Assembly: GCA_015657535.1 (NCBI GenBank)
Contig: JADHZB010002024.1
Location: 1-49,440, forward strand
Reading direction: 5' to 3'
Source: Nephromyces sp. MM_2019
Lineage: Eukaryota > Apicomplexa > Aconoidasida > Nephromycida
DNA: 49,440 nt
Below are positions 24,530 to 35,132 of this stretch, piece by piece. The notes below the pieces were generated by a model, which searched no databases, had not been told where the DNA came from, and was given only the letters and a program-made list of their open reading frames with translations. Each line of letters opens with the position of its first letter. Position 1 is the first letter of the stretch. Position numbers and translations under genes: made by a program.

Positions 24530-25855
24530 CCCAATATTGAATAGTTATTTAACAAGATATATTGATAGAGAATTTTCAATGTAACTATACAATCACTAAT
24601 TTTAATGCCTAAGACACCTTGTCGCTACCAAATTAAATAAGATAAACTATATCAAAATTGAAATTTATCTTGATAGTATGATCTAGTTATAATCAACTTA
24701 CAGGAATATTCCAGTGATTTGTCTTATGATACCAGTTATCATAACTCCCAATGAAGTTTTCCTAAACCTTATATAATTTAACCAGTTTTTGAAGGTGAAG
24801 TGTGCTTACATTGCACTTATGAAAGTAATCTCAAATAAGTTCCACATCTACTAATATATAATGATTGATTGACCTAGCTATAAATCTTAGCTTGGATTAA
24901 AGCATAACGGCTATGATACCTAAGATTTGTAATATGGTTGAAATCTCTAAAACAAAATTAAATTTAGAATTATTAATTTATTTACTAGTTCAGTATGTAT
25001 AACAACCAAAAAATTTTGATGATTTTATTATAAGTTTATAAGTGATTTCTTCAGCCACAGCATAATAAAGAAAATATAGTTTTTATAAGATGTAATTGAA
25101 ATCGGAGTAGTTTAAAACAACAAATTGTTTTTAACAAGTTATCATACGAATAATTGATTATTAAAGCTCATTGGATACTGTAAATTCAACTGTTTAAGAT
25201 CATAAATGAATTTGTAAAACTTTTAAACCAGCTTTTGGCACAATTAGAATAAAGCGCACTATAGCTAAATCATAATTTTGTAATTCTTAACACTAGTGTT
25301 AAATGTTTTCGAATTATTCATTATTAAATTAAATTTTACTCGACTCAACTCGGATCCTAATTGAGCTCACTATGAGCGTTTATATGTGCTGGCTACATTT
25401 TGATCTTGAAGGTTAATTCGATTACAGTCCAAAATAACTTAGAATAAAATGAGAATAAAATAAAATTCAATAAGTGGATTGTAAATTAAGAAAGGTTATG
25501 AAGAGATTAATTCATTTGTTTATAGATAATGCAACTGCAATTATCTTCCTTTTAATTAAAGGTCTGGCTGGTACTTAAATTTTCATTATTATGAAATATA
25601 TCAAATGTGGCAGGTTTCTAACTAAAGTCAAAGTGATTAGTTTTTTATACAATATGTTACAATTGTGGCTTGAAAAAAGAAATTTTGAAAAATATATGGG
25701 CTTTTGAGAATGCTCCTAATTTAATTAATTAAAAATAACAAATGAACAAATTAATCTTTTTTGAGTACCGATAAGTCAATATCTTATTTCAATGATAAAT
25801 TAGTGGTACTATAGTTGAGCACAGCTTAGTTATATAGTCCTTTAATTTTTTAACT
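24530..25855. other. AT-rich spacer, no gene seen
   Basis: 1.3 kb between two minus-strand genes. No open frame with family features and no TG/CA repeats, unlike the left part of the window. It should contain the promoter of the C2-like gene that starts at 24529. Confidence 0.65.
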
Positions 25856-27957
25856 TTAGCTATGAGAAAAAAAATTAACCATAGCGTGAAAGGGACACCT
25901 TGTAAGGTCGTCTTGAATAATTGAAGAAAGATGTGAAAGAGCAGGGATATCAACTGGGTTAGTGAAGGGATTGTATAGCCAGTTTTGTGGATTGCGTCTG
26001 TTTAATTTACCTGGATTAGACGAGTGGTAAGCACCTTTATTTATCTGATCGATAAGATTAGAAATATTGCCGAATCCTAGATCATCTTTTAAAAATTCAC
26101 TTGCAAATGTGTCATTAGATAACATTTCAAAAATCAATTCAATACTAGGAGAAAATGTTTGGTACATTTGTTTAGCGCTAGGAAAGCTAGGAGATGAAAG
26201 TGATAAATATGCAAAACCATCAAGCAACATCAAAGGCAAAAATGGTTTCCAATCGGGACGAGCGGTTAGGTCAGCTTCAAAATCCTGATGCTGCGTATGT
26301 AGCCACCTGTCACCCCAACCACTTGATATGAATTCAGAATCAGAATAAATTTCGGCTATATGTATAGAGTTTAAATTTAGGTCGTTAATATTAAGAAGAA
26401 ACCATGGGTGGTCTATAGCGTAAACATCAAATAACTTTTTGTTTTGAGAAACCTTTTCTAACATTTCCAAAGGGTGTCCCCAAGCTGATTGCTCTGAAAA
26501 TTCTTGAGCCAATTGGCTCGAGCCAACTAAGCATACTGAAAATGGTATAAAAGGTTCTGAAACGACATGTCCTGTTGTTGTTTGATTACCAAGGTTAAGT
26601 AAGCCTACAGCATTAGGGTAACGAAATATAGGATAGTCAAAGATTGAATACTTGGGTCGAGCGCGATTTCCTAGCGAAAGGAAAAGGCCACCTAAGGCGG
26701 AAACATGGTTACATGCTACCCCTCCAGAGAAGATATTCCATTGTGAGCCTAAATATGTGGATATTTTCATTAATGGGCAAGGAAACATGCTCACAAAGCC
26801 AGAAGGGGGGGCATTGTCCCTGTAAAATCTTAGTCCAATTCCAAATGAGCTTGAGAAATTTCCTATAATTTGATTAGGTGATTTCGAGAAAGACATAATG
26901 CCACGAACTTGTTTGGAACTGAAAATTCCTGTATATGGATGATTTAGAGTTGCCTTCCATCTAAATTTTGCATACGCGTTTTGTGTGTGAATGACTTTAG
27001 TAGTTTTCCAAGGGCGGAATGTTTGCTGAAGCTGAATTCGTGATAAATCATCAGTTTGGAAGATAAATATCCTTATCAATTGTTCTACAAGCGAAGGCCA
27101 CTTCAGAGATTTCTAATGGAGAAAATTATAAAAAATCTTAGAAAGTTGATGAGCAGATAATAATCTAAATTGCACACCGAGTCACTTTCTAATTGATTCC
27201 AAAGCGATTCAACTTTTTGATCAGCGGTTTGACTGAATTCATCCCATTGGCTAATAAAGTTATGAGTGTTTGCATAGCTACTTTTAAGTTTCAGCAAATT
27301 GGAAAAAGGATAATAGCTAAAAGTGTCTAAACGAAAGGTGTCATTGAGTGATATTACCTTAGAACATAGAAAATTACGATTTTGAAGGTCATGGTTAAGG
27401 TTGTGAGAACAGTAATATATGAAATCATGCAATATAATTAAGTTTAGAATAATAAAAAAAAATAAAATTGTCAGTTTCCTATACAAACTTCTGCCATTAA
27501 AATGATTATCTTTGGTTAATATTTCTAAGTTATGTTTTCCGTTTTCTATTTCAGATATGAATTGGTCACTTCTATTATGAGAGGTCAGTATAGTAGGTGC
27601 TTGATTATCATGTGTGAAAGAGCCGTCTAAAATTTCTGGCACACTAAGGTCAGATTCGAAAATTGGTGTTTCATTATCCTTTGTAAGGAAGTTATGAGGT
27701 TGGGGTAAGTAAGGCGTTAGTAATAATTGATGTTGGTAAGTGTCTGGCCATAGCCGTTTCTTTTCAAAATTAATTACTTTTTCATCATAGCTGATGAAGC
27801 TATCAGTATTCAAATCATATAAGGTTGATTTTGACCTTTTGCTCCTTCTGTAATTTCTAAGAGGCATAAAGCATTGTGAAGAAAAGACTCGTTTCAATTT
27901 TAAATTTTTAGAATCTTTCTTTCTTGGGGTATTACTTTTGAATGAGAAAGAATCCAT
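25856..27957 (-). CDS. Unrecognised single-pass (type II) membrane protein, 2 exons
   Basis: Exon 1 is 27957-27178 and exon 2 is 27112-25856, joined in phase 0 across a 65-nt GT-AG intron; 678 aa. The N-terminus is basic and cytosolic in character (residues 1-155: Lys/Arg/Ser-rich, with RNYRRSKRSKS). One hydrophobic span of about 20 residues follows RSLYRKL near residue 160, with no signal peptide before it, so a type II orientation is inferred. The rest (about 500 residues) is a globular, probably lumenal domain rich in Trp, Phe and Gly, with conserved-looking blocks GFVSMFPCPLMK, SGWGDRWLHTQHQDFEADL and FLPLMLLDGFAYLS. This architecture is typical of Golgi or ER enzymes, but no DxD-type site or family was recognised, so no function is assigned. 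Confidence 0.75.
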
Positions 27958-28840
27958 TTTTATTAATTTAGTTATGAGCTAAACATGTCGTTCTTATTCA
28001 ATCAGAAGTGTCATTGTCTTTATAGTTGATATAGTAAGTGTGCTTTCGCAATTTACAAACCCTATGAAAATTCGATGAATTTAGTTGTAGAGAAATCCTC
28101 CAAGGTGTTTATGAAATATTTTTCTTTTATATTAAATTATATCAAATAACAAGACAGGCAAGATAACAAATGCTAATTATAAAGCTCTCCGATGTTATCA
28201 AATTAATTTTGAGTCTTTGACGAATTATATTAAAACAATCAATTCCTTTGAATTTCACAGCTTGCTAATTTAAACAATTTTAGTTTTGATTATTTCATTT
28301 CTAATTACTAATAACGTAACCTCATGTATTCACTTTTTTATCACTCAGAGTATGTTTCGTTTTTTTTATTTCTATCCAAATGTGACCTGTTTGCCAGTTT
28401 AGATGTGCAATGCGTCCGTTTTATGAGTGCAATGAATGGCTTGTTGTGGCAATGTGTTGGCTTGTGTATAAAATTAGTATTTTTGTAAGTAATTTGCTTT
28501 CTTAAGTATAGCTCTGTTTAAAATTTTATATCAGGTGTTGTATTTTATAAATCTTTAATAAAAAATATCTATAACACAATTTCATTAGTCAAACTAATTT
28601 TTAAAAACTTTTTATTAATAATACATTCCTATCTTTATCATGTTGGTTCATGAGATCAAAAAATCTCGAGCAAAAGTTTGTTAGGTTACCCCTAAACCTT
28701 ACTAGGCTTTACATTTCTTAAGGGTAAGGGGTAAACAAATTTGCAAAGCAAAAATGTCAACTCATTAGCATAGCTCAGCTTTAGTAAGAAAAGCTTGATA
28801 CATCAGCAAAATTTTATATTTTGATCAAATTTCATAGTAG
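27958..28840. other. Spacer between two minus-strand genes
   Basis: No coding signal seen. It contains the 3' flank of the thioesterase gene with an imperfect inverted repeat (28686-28734) and the upstream region of the membrane-protein gene. A short patch at 28380-28470 is less AT-rich but has no open frame of note. Confidence 0.6.
28686..28734. repeat. Imperfect inverted repeat 3' of the thioesterase gene
   Basis: Arms 28686-28701 (TTACCCCTAAACCTTA) and 28719-28734 match at 14 of 16 positions around a 17-nt spacer. It lies about 107 nt beyond the stop codon of the minus-strand gene and could form a stem-loop in its 3' UTR. The CCCTAAA core resembles a telomere unit but occurs once per arm. 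Confidence 0.7.
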
Positions 28841-30439
28841 TTATGCTACTAATAAGTCACTCAAAACTCCTTCCAAGGTGCTAATAATATGCCTCATCCA
28901 GATTTCCCTTGACTGGTTATTATAAGGAAATGAGTGTGAACCAGGGATTTCATAGAAATTAACTTGTGTATTTTCTCGAAATAAATTTATCCAGCCTTTC
29001 ATAGAATCTTTAGAAACTCTTTTATCATCAGAAGCATAGAAGCAAGTGATTGCTACATCTGTAAATTGAAGTTCTTAAATTAAATTTACATTGCTTCATG
29101 TAAAAATAAACAATAGACGCATTATATCAATATCTATCTAAAACAAGTGCTTTGCAAAGCAATAAGAATGATAATGAATTTGAGTATTTATCTCAAATTA
29201 ATTCAATAATTAGTTCTAGAGTTTCAATTTAGTTCATATTACCCAATCTGGTATGTGAAAGATCGAATCGATAGTTATCGATAACTCCTAAATCAGCCCT
29301 TAGGATATCTTCGTAGATTTCCCATATTGATTGATCAAAGATAGCCTCGTTTGCTCCCCAAAGCTTCAATTCTGCCTATGAATATATTTTTAGCAAAATT
29401 TAATGAATTCTGCCTACGCAAGCTGTTTATAAGTTTACAACCTTTGGCCAACATTCAAATAAAATAAAAAGAGTTGAGTTTAATTGTAGCATGAAAACTT
29501 TATAAGCTTTAAAATTAATTTATAACTTTAGACCCAGAATGTGGTTAAGTGTGTCAGTCTAAAGATTGCTATGATTCCTAAACATATATTTGCTAACACC
29601 TTGATATATATCGAATGCTTCTAGCCAAATATTTAAAATATTCACTAAAATATATTTGTGCTAAAACTGTGATATTCACTAGAGTCTTAATTGCACCCAA
29701 GTGTGGGTATAGTTTAGATGCTAACCTGTAGTTCTTTAGAATCACACAATTTTGCTTCTTTCCAGGGACGTAATTCAACAGGGTAATCTGGACTCACCAT
29801 GCAACTTATGAAAAAGTGTTTTGGAAGTGGTAAGCCTTTAGATTTTATCATATGAATAAGTTCATATGCACAAAAACAACCCATCGAATAGCCAATTATT
29901 GCATAAGGAACATAATTGGGCTCTTCTAGTAGCAGTTGCAGCACATTCATAATTTTCAAGACGATTTGTTCAACGGATCTCAGACATTCTTCGTTTCTTC
30001 GACTCATTCGACCAGGCAATTGTAGCGATAAGAATTCAATCTGTTCATCTCGGCAATAATTTATTAATGCATTTTCAACATTCCTTGCTTTGTTCATGCT
30101 TGAAAATGTGCCTTGCTCCATACCTGAGAATAATGTATCCGAGTTAATTTATGCTAATATTTATTTGGCACTATTATGAGATTATTTCAAAGTCAATTTC
30201 TGAAACTTAGAGTCTTATATGATTCTAAATAGGATTAATTTTGATTTGAAAGCTTTGTTAAAAGCAGTTTATAACAGTTAAATTTAATTACAAAGTTCGA
30301 TATAAATTAGGCTAAATGACCTATAATTATTACCAGCCCCATGTAAGCAAATCAATCGCATGTCTGATCTTGCTCCATTCATATGTGTTATATTTGAAGG
30401 GAACCATTTGTTAAAATTTGATTGTTGTTCATAAAACAT
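28841..30439 (-). CDS. Type II thioesterase (alpha/beta hydrolase), 4 exons, apparent frameshift
   Basis: Family members release acyl groups from the carrier domains of polyketide, non-ribosomal peptide or fatty acid synthases. Exons: 30439-30334, 30123-29726, 29375-29243, 29059-28841. Seen: LICLHGAG near residues 29-36 (oxyanion region), LQLPGRMSRRNE (69-80), nucleophile elbow GYSMG with Ser115, and ILRADLGVIDNYR in the lid region. Exon 4 encodes the acid strand FYASDDKRVS and the catalytic-His strand IPGSHSFPY, ending LLVA before a stop. The expected strand DVAITC and FYASDD are in different frames: a run of three T at about 29039-29041 (coding strand) holds one base too many, so the strict reading stops soon after. 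This is either an assembly or sequencing indel or a disabled gene. Length without the shift is about 284 aa, normal for the family. Confidence 0.85.
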
Positions 30440-32133
30440 TGTGAACTATGTAAGAATTGGTAATATGTGATATTCTGATAATTAATGTTCAAAACTTTGT
30501 ATCAATGAATTTTTTTAGCTTCTTTTAATTTTCATGGAGTAAACTCCTTCATAGTTACTACTTTTGATATTTATTATCAAGCTTTTGTACAAGTATTTGA
30601 GCTTAAATGATGATATTACGAATTGTTATCGAATTCTTATATGTAATATACTGTATTGTATAAGCAATAATAGCGTTTGTATTCATTAAATAATTTTAAA
30701 CTATTATTTAGGATTCAATTCAAAGTGTAATAAAATACAATTTAATACTTTTGAAAATATATTCTTTAGTGAATCAATGGTTAACAGCAAGTGTTGTTAT
30801 TGCCTATTCTGTGTTTATCTAGCTCATCTTTAAGTAGACTAAGTCTGTAAATCTTACGGAATGTTATATAACCTTAAGTAAGTTATTCATAACATGGCTA
30901 ATAAATCTGTCTAATTAAGAGAAACATACGCAATTGTTGTAATAACCCATTCGAATTGAGAACAAGATGAATGATTCATCCTTGAATCATCAATTCTTAA
31001 ACGAGAATACAGAGTGTGAAGTGTTATATAAATTTGTAATCTAATTAAAAGATTTATACTTCTTTTTTGTATTTACTAATTTTTAACCTAATGAAAAGTG
31101 AAAATGATGTATTTATCTTAAACCCCTCAGAACCCCAAAGCGTAACAAGGTAAGAATGGGGTCGATTACCCATAATATCACCAGATTCACTTCATTAAAT
31201 GGGAATTTATCTTCATAGGGATTGGTATTAGAACCAAGAAGGATCACACTGAACAACATCAAATGTAATTTTTAATTTACTTTTTGACTAGATTTTAAGC
31301 AACCAATGATGAATTAGGGGATAAGCTAGAATAATAATTTATTACGATATTTAAAACCTGATTCTTTTCTTTTTTCTAAGAATAAGAAAGCTTTACCCTA
31401 ACGATTACTGCAGAACATGGTTAACAATTACCAATTCACCACATAAGTGTTGTGATTGAGCAAAAACATGAGCAACAAGTCTTTATTTTTTTTAGTTGCT
31501 GCTTAACTACCTTTTAAGTACAACTTGTCGGAATTAAATTGTAAATCTAATCTTTCTCAAGAACTAAAACTTGAATAAGATAACAAAGATTTAATCATAA
31601 TTGTAAACTATCAAATTTCTTTGATAATTTTTACAAGTATAGCGCAAGTCAACTGAAATTTATAATCAAGCTTAATTACACTCGAACTTGATAATTACTT
31701 TTAAACTTGAATATAAGTAATAGTGATAAAGCTCTCAAAAACCGGAGCTCAACTCCTCAGTGATAATCAAGCGAACTACAAGTTGAAATTAACATAACAA
31801 TACTAATTTTTTATTAAGAATCGTACAAAAATAATCAAATTTGCCCTTTAGCTAATGTCCCTTTTAGAGGACTATTATACTTTTGCAACTCCGACCATAA
31901 TCATTCACTAGTAAGCAAAATATATAATTTAGCTATTCCATAGGTTGAATAGACTGTAACAATGTCAAAACGGTAATATAACCATGAATTTTTATTATAA
32001 AACCTTTTAAGCATTTATCTAACGACTTTGATTTCCCCTTTCGGGTATTAATTGACCTGAAGCTCAATTCCAACACTTAATTTCATTCCTTGTTCTTTAG
32101 TATTTGACATTTTACAATCCAAAACAAAACAAG
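30440..32133. other. Spacer between divergent thioesterase and TYW5-like genes, with possible short exons
   Basis: The thioesterase (minus) and the JmjC gene (plus) diverge from here, so both promoters should lie in it. Most is AT-rich without signal. The part from about 30960 to 31520 has less biased sequence and several short open segments ending at good splice donors on the plus strand; see the separate entry for 31091-31517. Confidence 0.55.
31091..31517 (+). CDS. Possible small multi-exon gene, unresolved
   Basis: Tentative. An ATG at 31091 opens MKSENDVFILNPSEPQSVT and runs to a good GTAAGA donor after 31149. Later open segments bounded by AG and GT are 31219-31264 (GIRTKKDHTEQHQ), 31381-31446 (RKLYPNDYCRTWLTITNSP) and 31496-31517 (to a TAA). 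The last three agree in phase with each other, but the first leaves phase 2 where the second needs phase 1, so the 5' end is wrong or this is not a gene. The Trp- and Cys-containing third segment looks protein-like. I recognise no family. Confidence 0.25.
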
Positions 32134-33968
32134 ATGAGTAACCCTTACGTATTTAGTGATCAACTAATCAGTGAATTCGAGATAAAGCCTATAAAACGTG
32201 TACACCAATCAACTTTCAACTCATTTTTTGAAGATGAGCTTTACAATACTCACGAACCTATGATCATCCATGGTAACTGAATATAACGATAAATTGAACG
32301 AATAGAATTAATAAATATGAAAATTCCAAAATGTACAATCCTGAAGCAGTCATTTAATCCTATTACCTACTCAACCATTCCTTGCATAGTAAATTGATAC
32401 TTGATCTTTCTCACTGCTAATAAATACAAATAAAAAATACTTGGATTTTAATGAAAATGGCATTGCCTAATCATAACATTATCGTTTTATCATTATGTCT
32501 TGTTTTCAGGTTTTGATGAAAGTGATTTTGGTGGCTGTTTAAGCTTATGGGATTCAAAATTCTTCAATGATGTGATGGGAGATAAAGAAGTAACCATCCA
32601 TAGCAGTGATGAACCAACACTCTCTTTTAATCCAAAAAATTTTTCATACAAAAAGCTAAGTTTTAAAGAGTTTATCAAACATCTAGAGAATGTCTCATCA
32701 ACAAAGAAAAATGGCTACATGCAATCAGAAGCCAATGATTCATTAACACAACAATCTTATTGCTACTATCGCTCTATTTCAAATAAACCAAACAAAAAGG
32801 CTGCCTCATTAGATGAACTCCCAGAAGAGATCAATCAGACTTTCCATCTACCTGAGAAACTACGTTTTAGTGATAGCTCACAATTTACAACACATTCATC
32901 AATATTAAGGATTGCTCAACCCGGTCTTGAGATGTGGACACATTATGATATCCCTGACGTTAGTGCCATTACTTACCGACTTTACATATAATAATTCATA
33001 AATTTAGAACTATAAACTCAACGATTCATTTAGTTCACCAATTTGTTTTGTAGAATTTCTTACTGCAAGTTAAAGGACAAAAGAGAGTATTTATGTTCCC
33101 CCCTGACCAAGTCTTTAACCTATATATAACAGGATCCTCATCTCCCATCAAGGTAATATCCTATACCTTTATTTATTTACACTAGGAAATCCCTTGACCT
33201 ATTAGGAGACATTTGAGCTTTTGATTTACTAATTAACTAAACACAGAGCATTAATATAAAGCCAGATATCATGAAGTATCCATATATCAGTGAAGCCTTA
33301 AAAAATGCCCTCTGGGCTGACATTAACCCTGGAGATGTTTTATTTATTCCTTCATGTTGGCCTCATTGTCTATCCATGAAGGATCTCTATTATTGTATAC
33401 CTGAATTTGAAAAGATAGAGCACCCTCTATGTGTTTCTGTTAACATTTTCTTTAAAAATTCAGAGCGTGATCCTATATATGAATCTAAAGATGTTTATGG
33501 AAATAAAGTAAGTGGATAAGTTATATGCTATTACAATTAATTTCCACTATTTTAGCTATAAAAATTGGAATCAAACATAGAATACTAACTATTTAACTAT
33601 ATCTATTTAAGTAAGATTCGCCAAGTATTGAAACATATTGCTTTATCTTTTTAAATTGATTTTTGACTTATATTTACAATGTGTATCTCCACTTTCATAT
33701 ATGTTAGGACTATAAACATGCACAAGGATCAATTACCAAGCTTGAGAACACTTTGATTCCAGTAAGCATTCCACTATGAATTTTTTTATCTTTGTTCCTC
33801 ATTACATTAACATAAATCTTAAAATTCATCACACCTTCCACTTAATTCATCCAGGAAATTAAAAAACTGCCACCTACTTTCGCGAAATTTTATTTACTGA
33901 AAATGTCCTCAATTTTAGCAAGAGAGGCTGAAGCTATCAGCCAGGACATTTCTGATCCTTCTAAATGA
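32134..33968 (+). CDS. TYW5: TYW5-like JmjC tRNA(Phe) wybutosine hydroxylase, 6 exons
   Basis: TYW5 is an Fe(II)/2-oxoglutarate JmjC enzyme that hydroxylates the wybutosine side chain at position 37 of tRNA(Phe). Exons: 32134-32272, 32510-32958, 33054-33152, 33247-33507, 33708-33761, 33855-33968; all phases agree, 371 aa (human about 315). Family blocks in order: PMIIHGFDESDFGGC, EVTIH, NFSYKKLSFKEFI, iron ligands in LEMWTHYDIPDN (His191, Asp193), FLLQVKGQKRVFMFPP, INPGDVLFIPSCWPHC (His269) and VSVNIFFKN, then DVYGNKD. The extra length is mainly in the stretch before the first iron ligands (about residues 105-165) and in an insertion near 275-290. The iron triad is intact, so an active enzyme is expected. 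It is followed by SNIP1 on the same strand. Confidence 0.92.
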
Positions 33969-35132
33969 ATTTATTAAATTGATGGCTTCGTATTATATAG
34001 TATTACCTAAATTGAGATCAAAATATAAATAGACATAATGTAGCTATTAATATAGCATATTTTTTGTAATTGAAAAAATTATTTTAAATTTTTAGAATTA
34101 ACAAGGATTTTTAATTTTTTGTGTATTCATATCTCCAGATGAATAAGCTAGAGAATGCTTTAATTTCGATTTGTTACAGAATATCAAACTTTAAAATATT
34201 TGCTCATCCACTATCAATAACTTAAGATTTAAAAAAATTCCTTATAAATTATTAGGTGAAATTATTAGATTTGAAAGCTTAAGTTTTTTAATTTAGCATA
34301 TCTTGTCGAAATTCGAATGGGAAAACAACTAAGAACTTCCTTTATGTGATATATTAATGTTTATTGAAAGAAAATAATTCTATAACGTTTTATCAAAGCA
34401 TTAAGAATTTTAATTAAATATTTAAATGCCCTAATAAGGTTTTTAAGTTACAATAAAGGAGTAAATTTTTTAGCAATAATTACAAAACAAACCGTTTTAA
34501 TAAAAAAATGAAGTTCACTTATTATTCCATATTAAATAGTTACAAAAGTACACAAGGTTAGTCCTCAATTGAGAAATCCAAGAACTCAAATTTATGTCAG
34601 GCCTACCTTACTTAGGTACTCCCTAAAACTTTCAGATATCTTTCAACAGGTTACACTAATAGGCATGTGTACATGTAATTCATGACTTTATAAACAAGTT
34701 TGCTATGGCAACATAGGCGAATCCCAAAATTGTTATAAAACGACAAACCACTCAAGGATAAATTTTAATATGTTACCAAGTTGTCTTAATTCCTATTCCT
34801 TTGAGACTAGTATTTATATACTAAATGTTAAAAACTATTTGTTCATCAATGCTTTTTATAGAAGCTACTTTCTTATGAATGGTTGGTTGCATATTATGTT
34901 AAAATAATATAATTCCAACATCAAAACTTATATCTTAGAGGCATAACAATAAAATATATACCAATTTATAGGGATACCGTTTTGCATAGCTTTCAATGAT
35001 TTGATTCAAACATATTAATTACTTCTCAATCATTAGTATTAAACATTTATACCTTTCGAACTACCTATGCCGTAGTACAATGCAGCTTTAACCGATCATT
35101 ATACACATTAAGATTAACGATAATTGCATGAG
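33969..35132. other. AT-rich spacer between TYW5-like and SNIP1-like genes
   Basis: No coding signal or repeat array seen. It holds the 3' flank of the TYW5-like gene and the upstream region of the SNIP1-like gene; nothing specific was recognised. Confidence 0.6.

Noticed and set aside
26067..26868. Plus-strand open frames opposite the membrane protein gene
   Set aside because: They are antisense shadows of the long minus-strand exon.
27103..27177. Reading the membrane protein as two genes, with the first ending in the frame at 27103
   Set aside because: A 65-nt GT-AG intron joins the two frames in phase 0 and the second frame has no convincing start of its own.
28686..28734. Interstitial telomere
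   Set aside because: Only one CCCTAAA-like word per arm and no tandem array.
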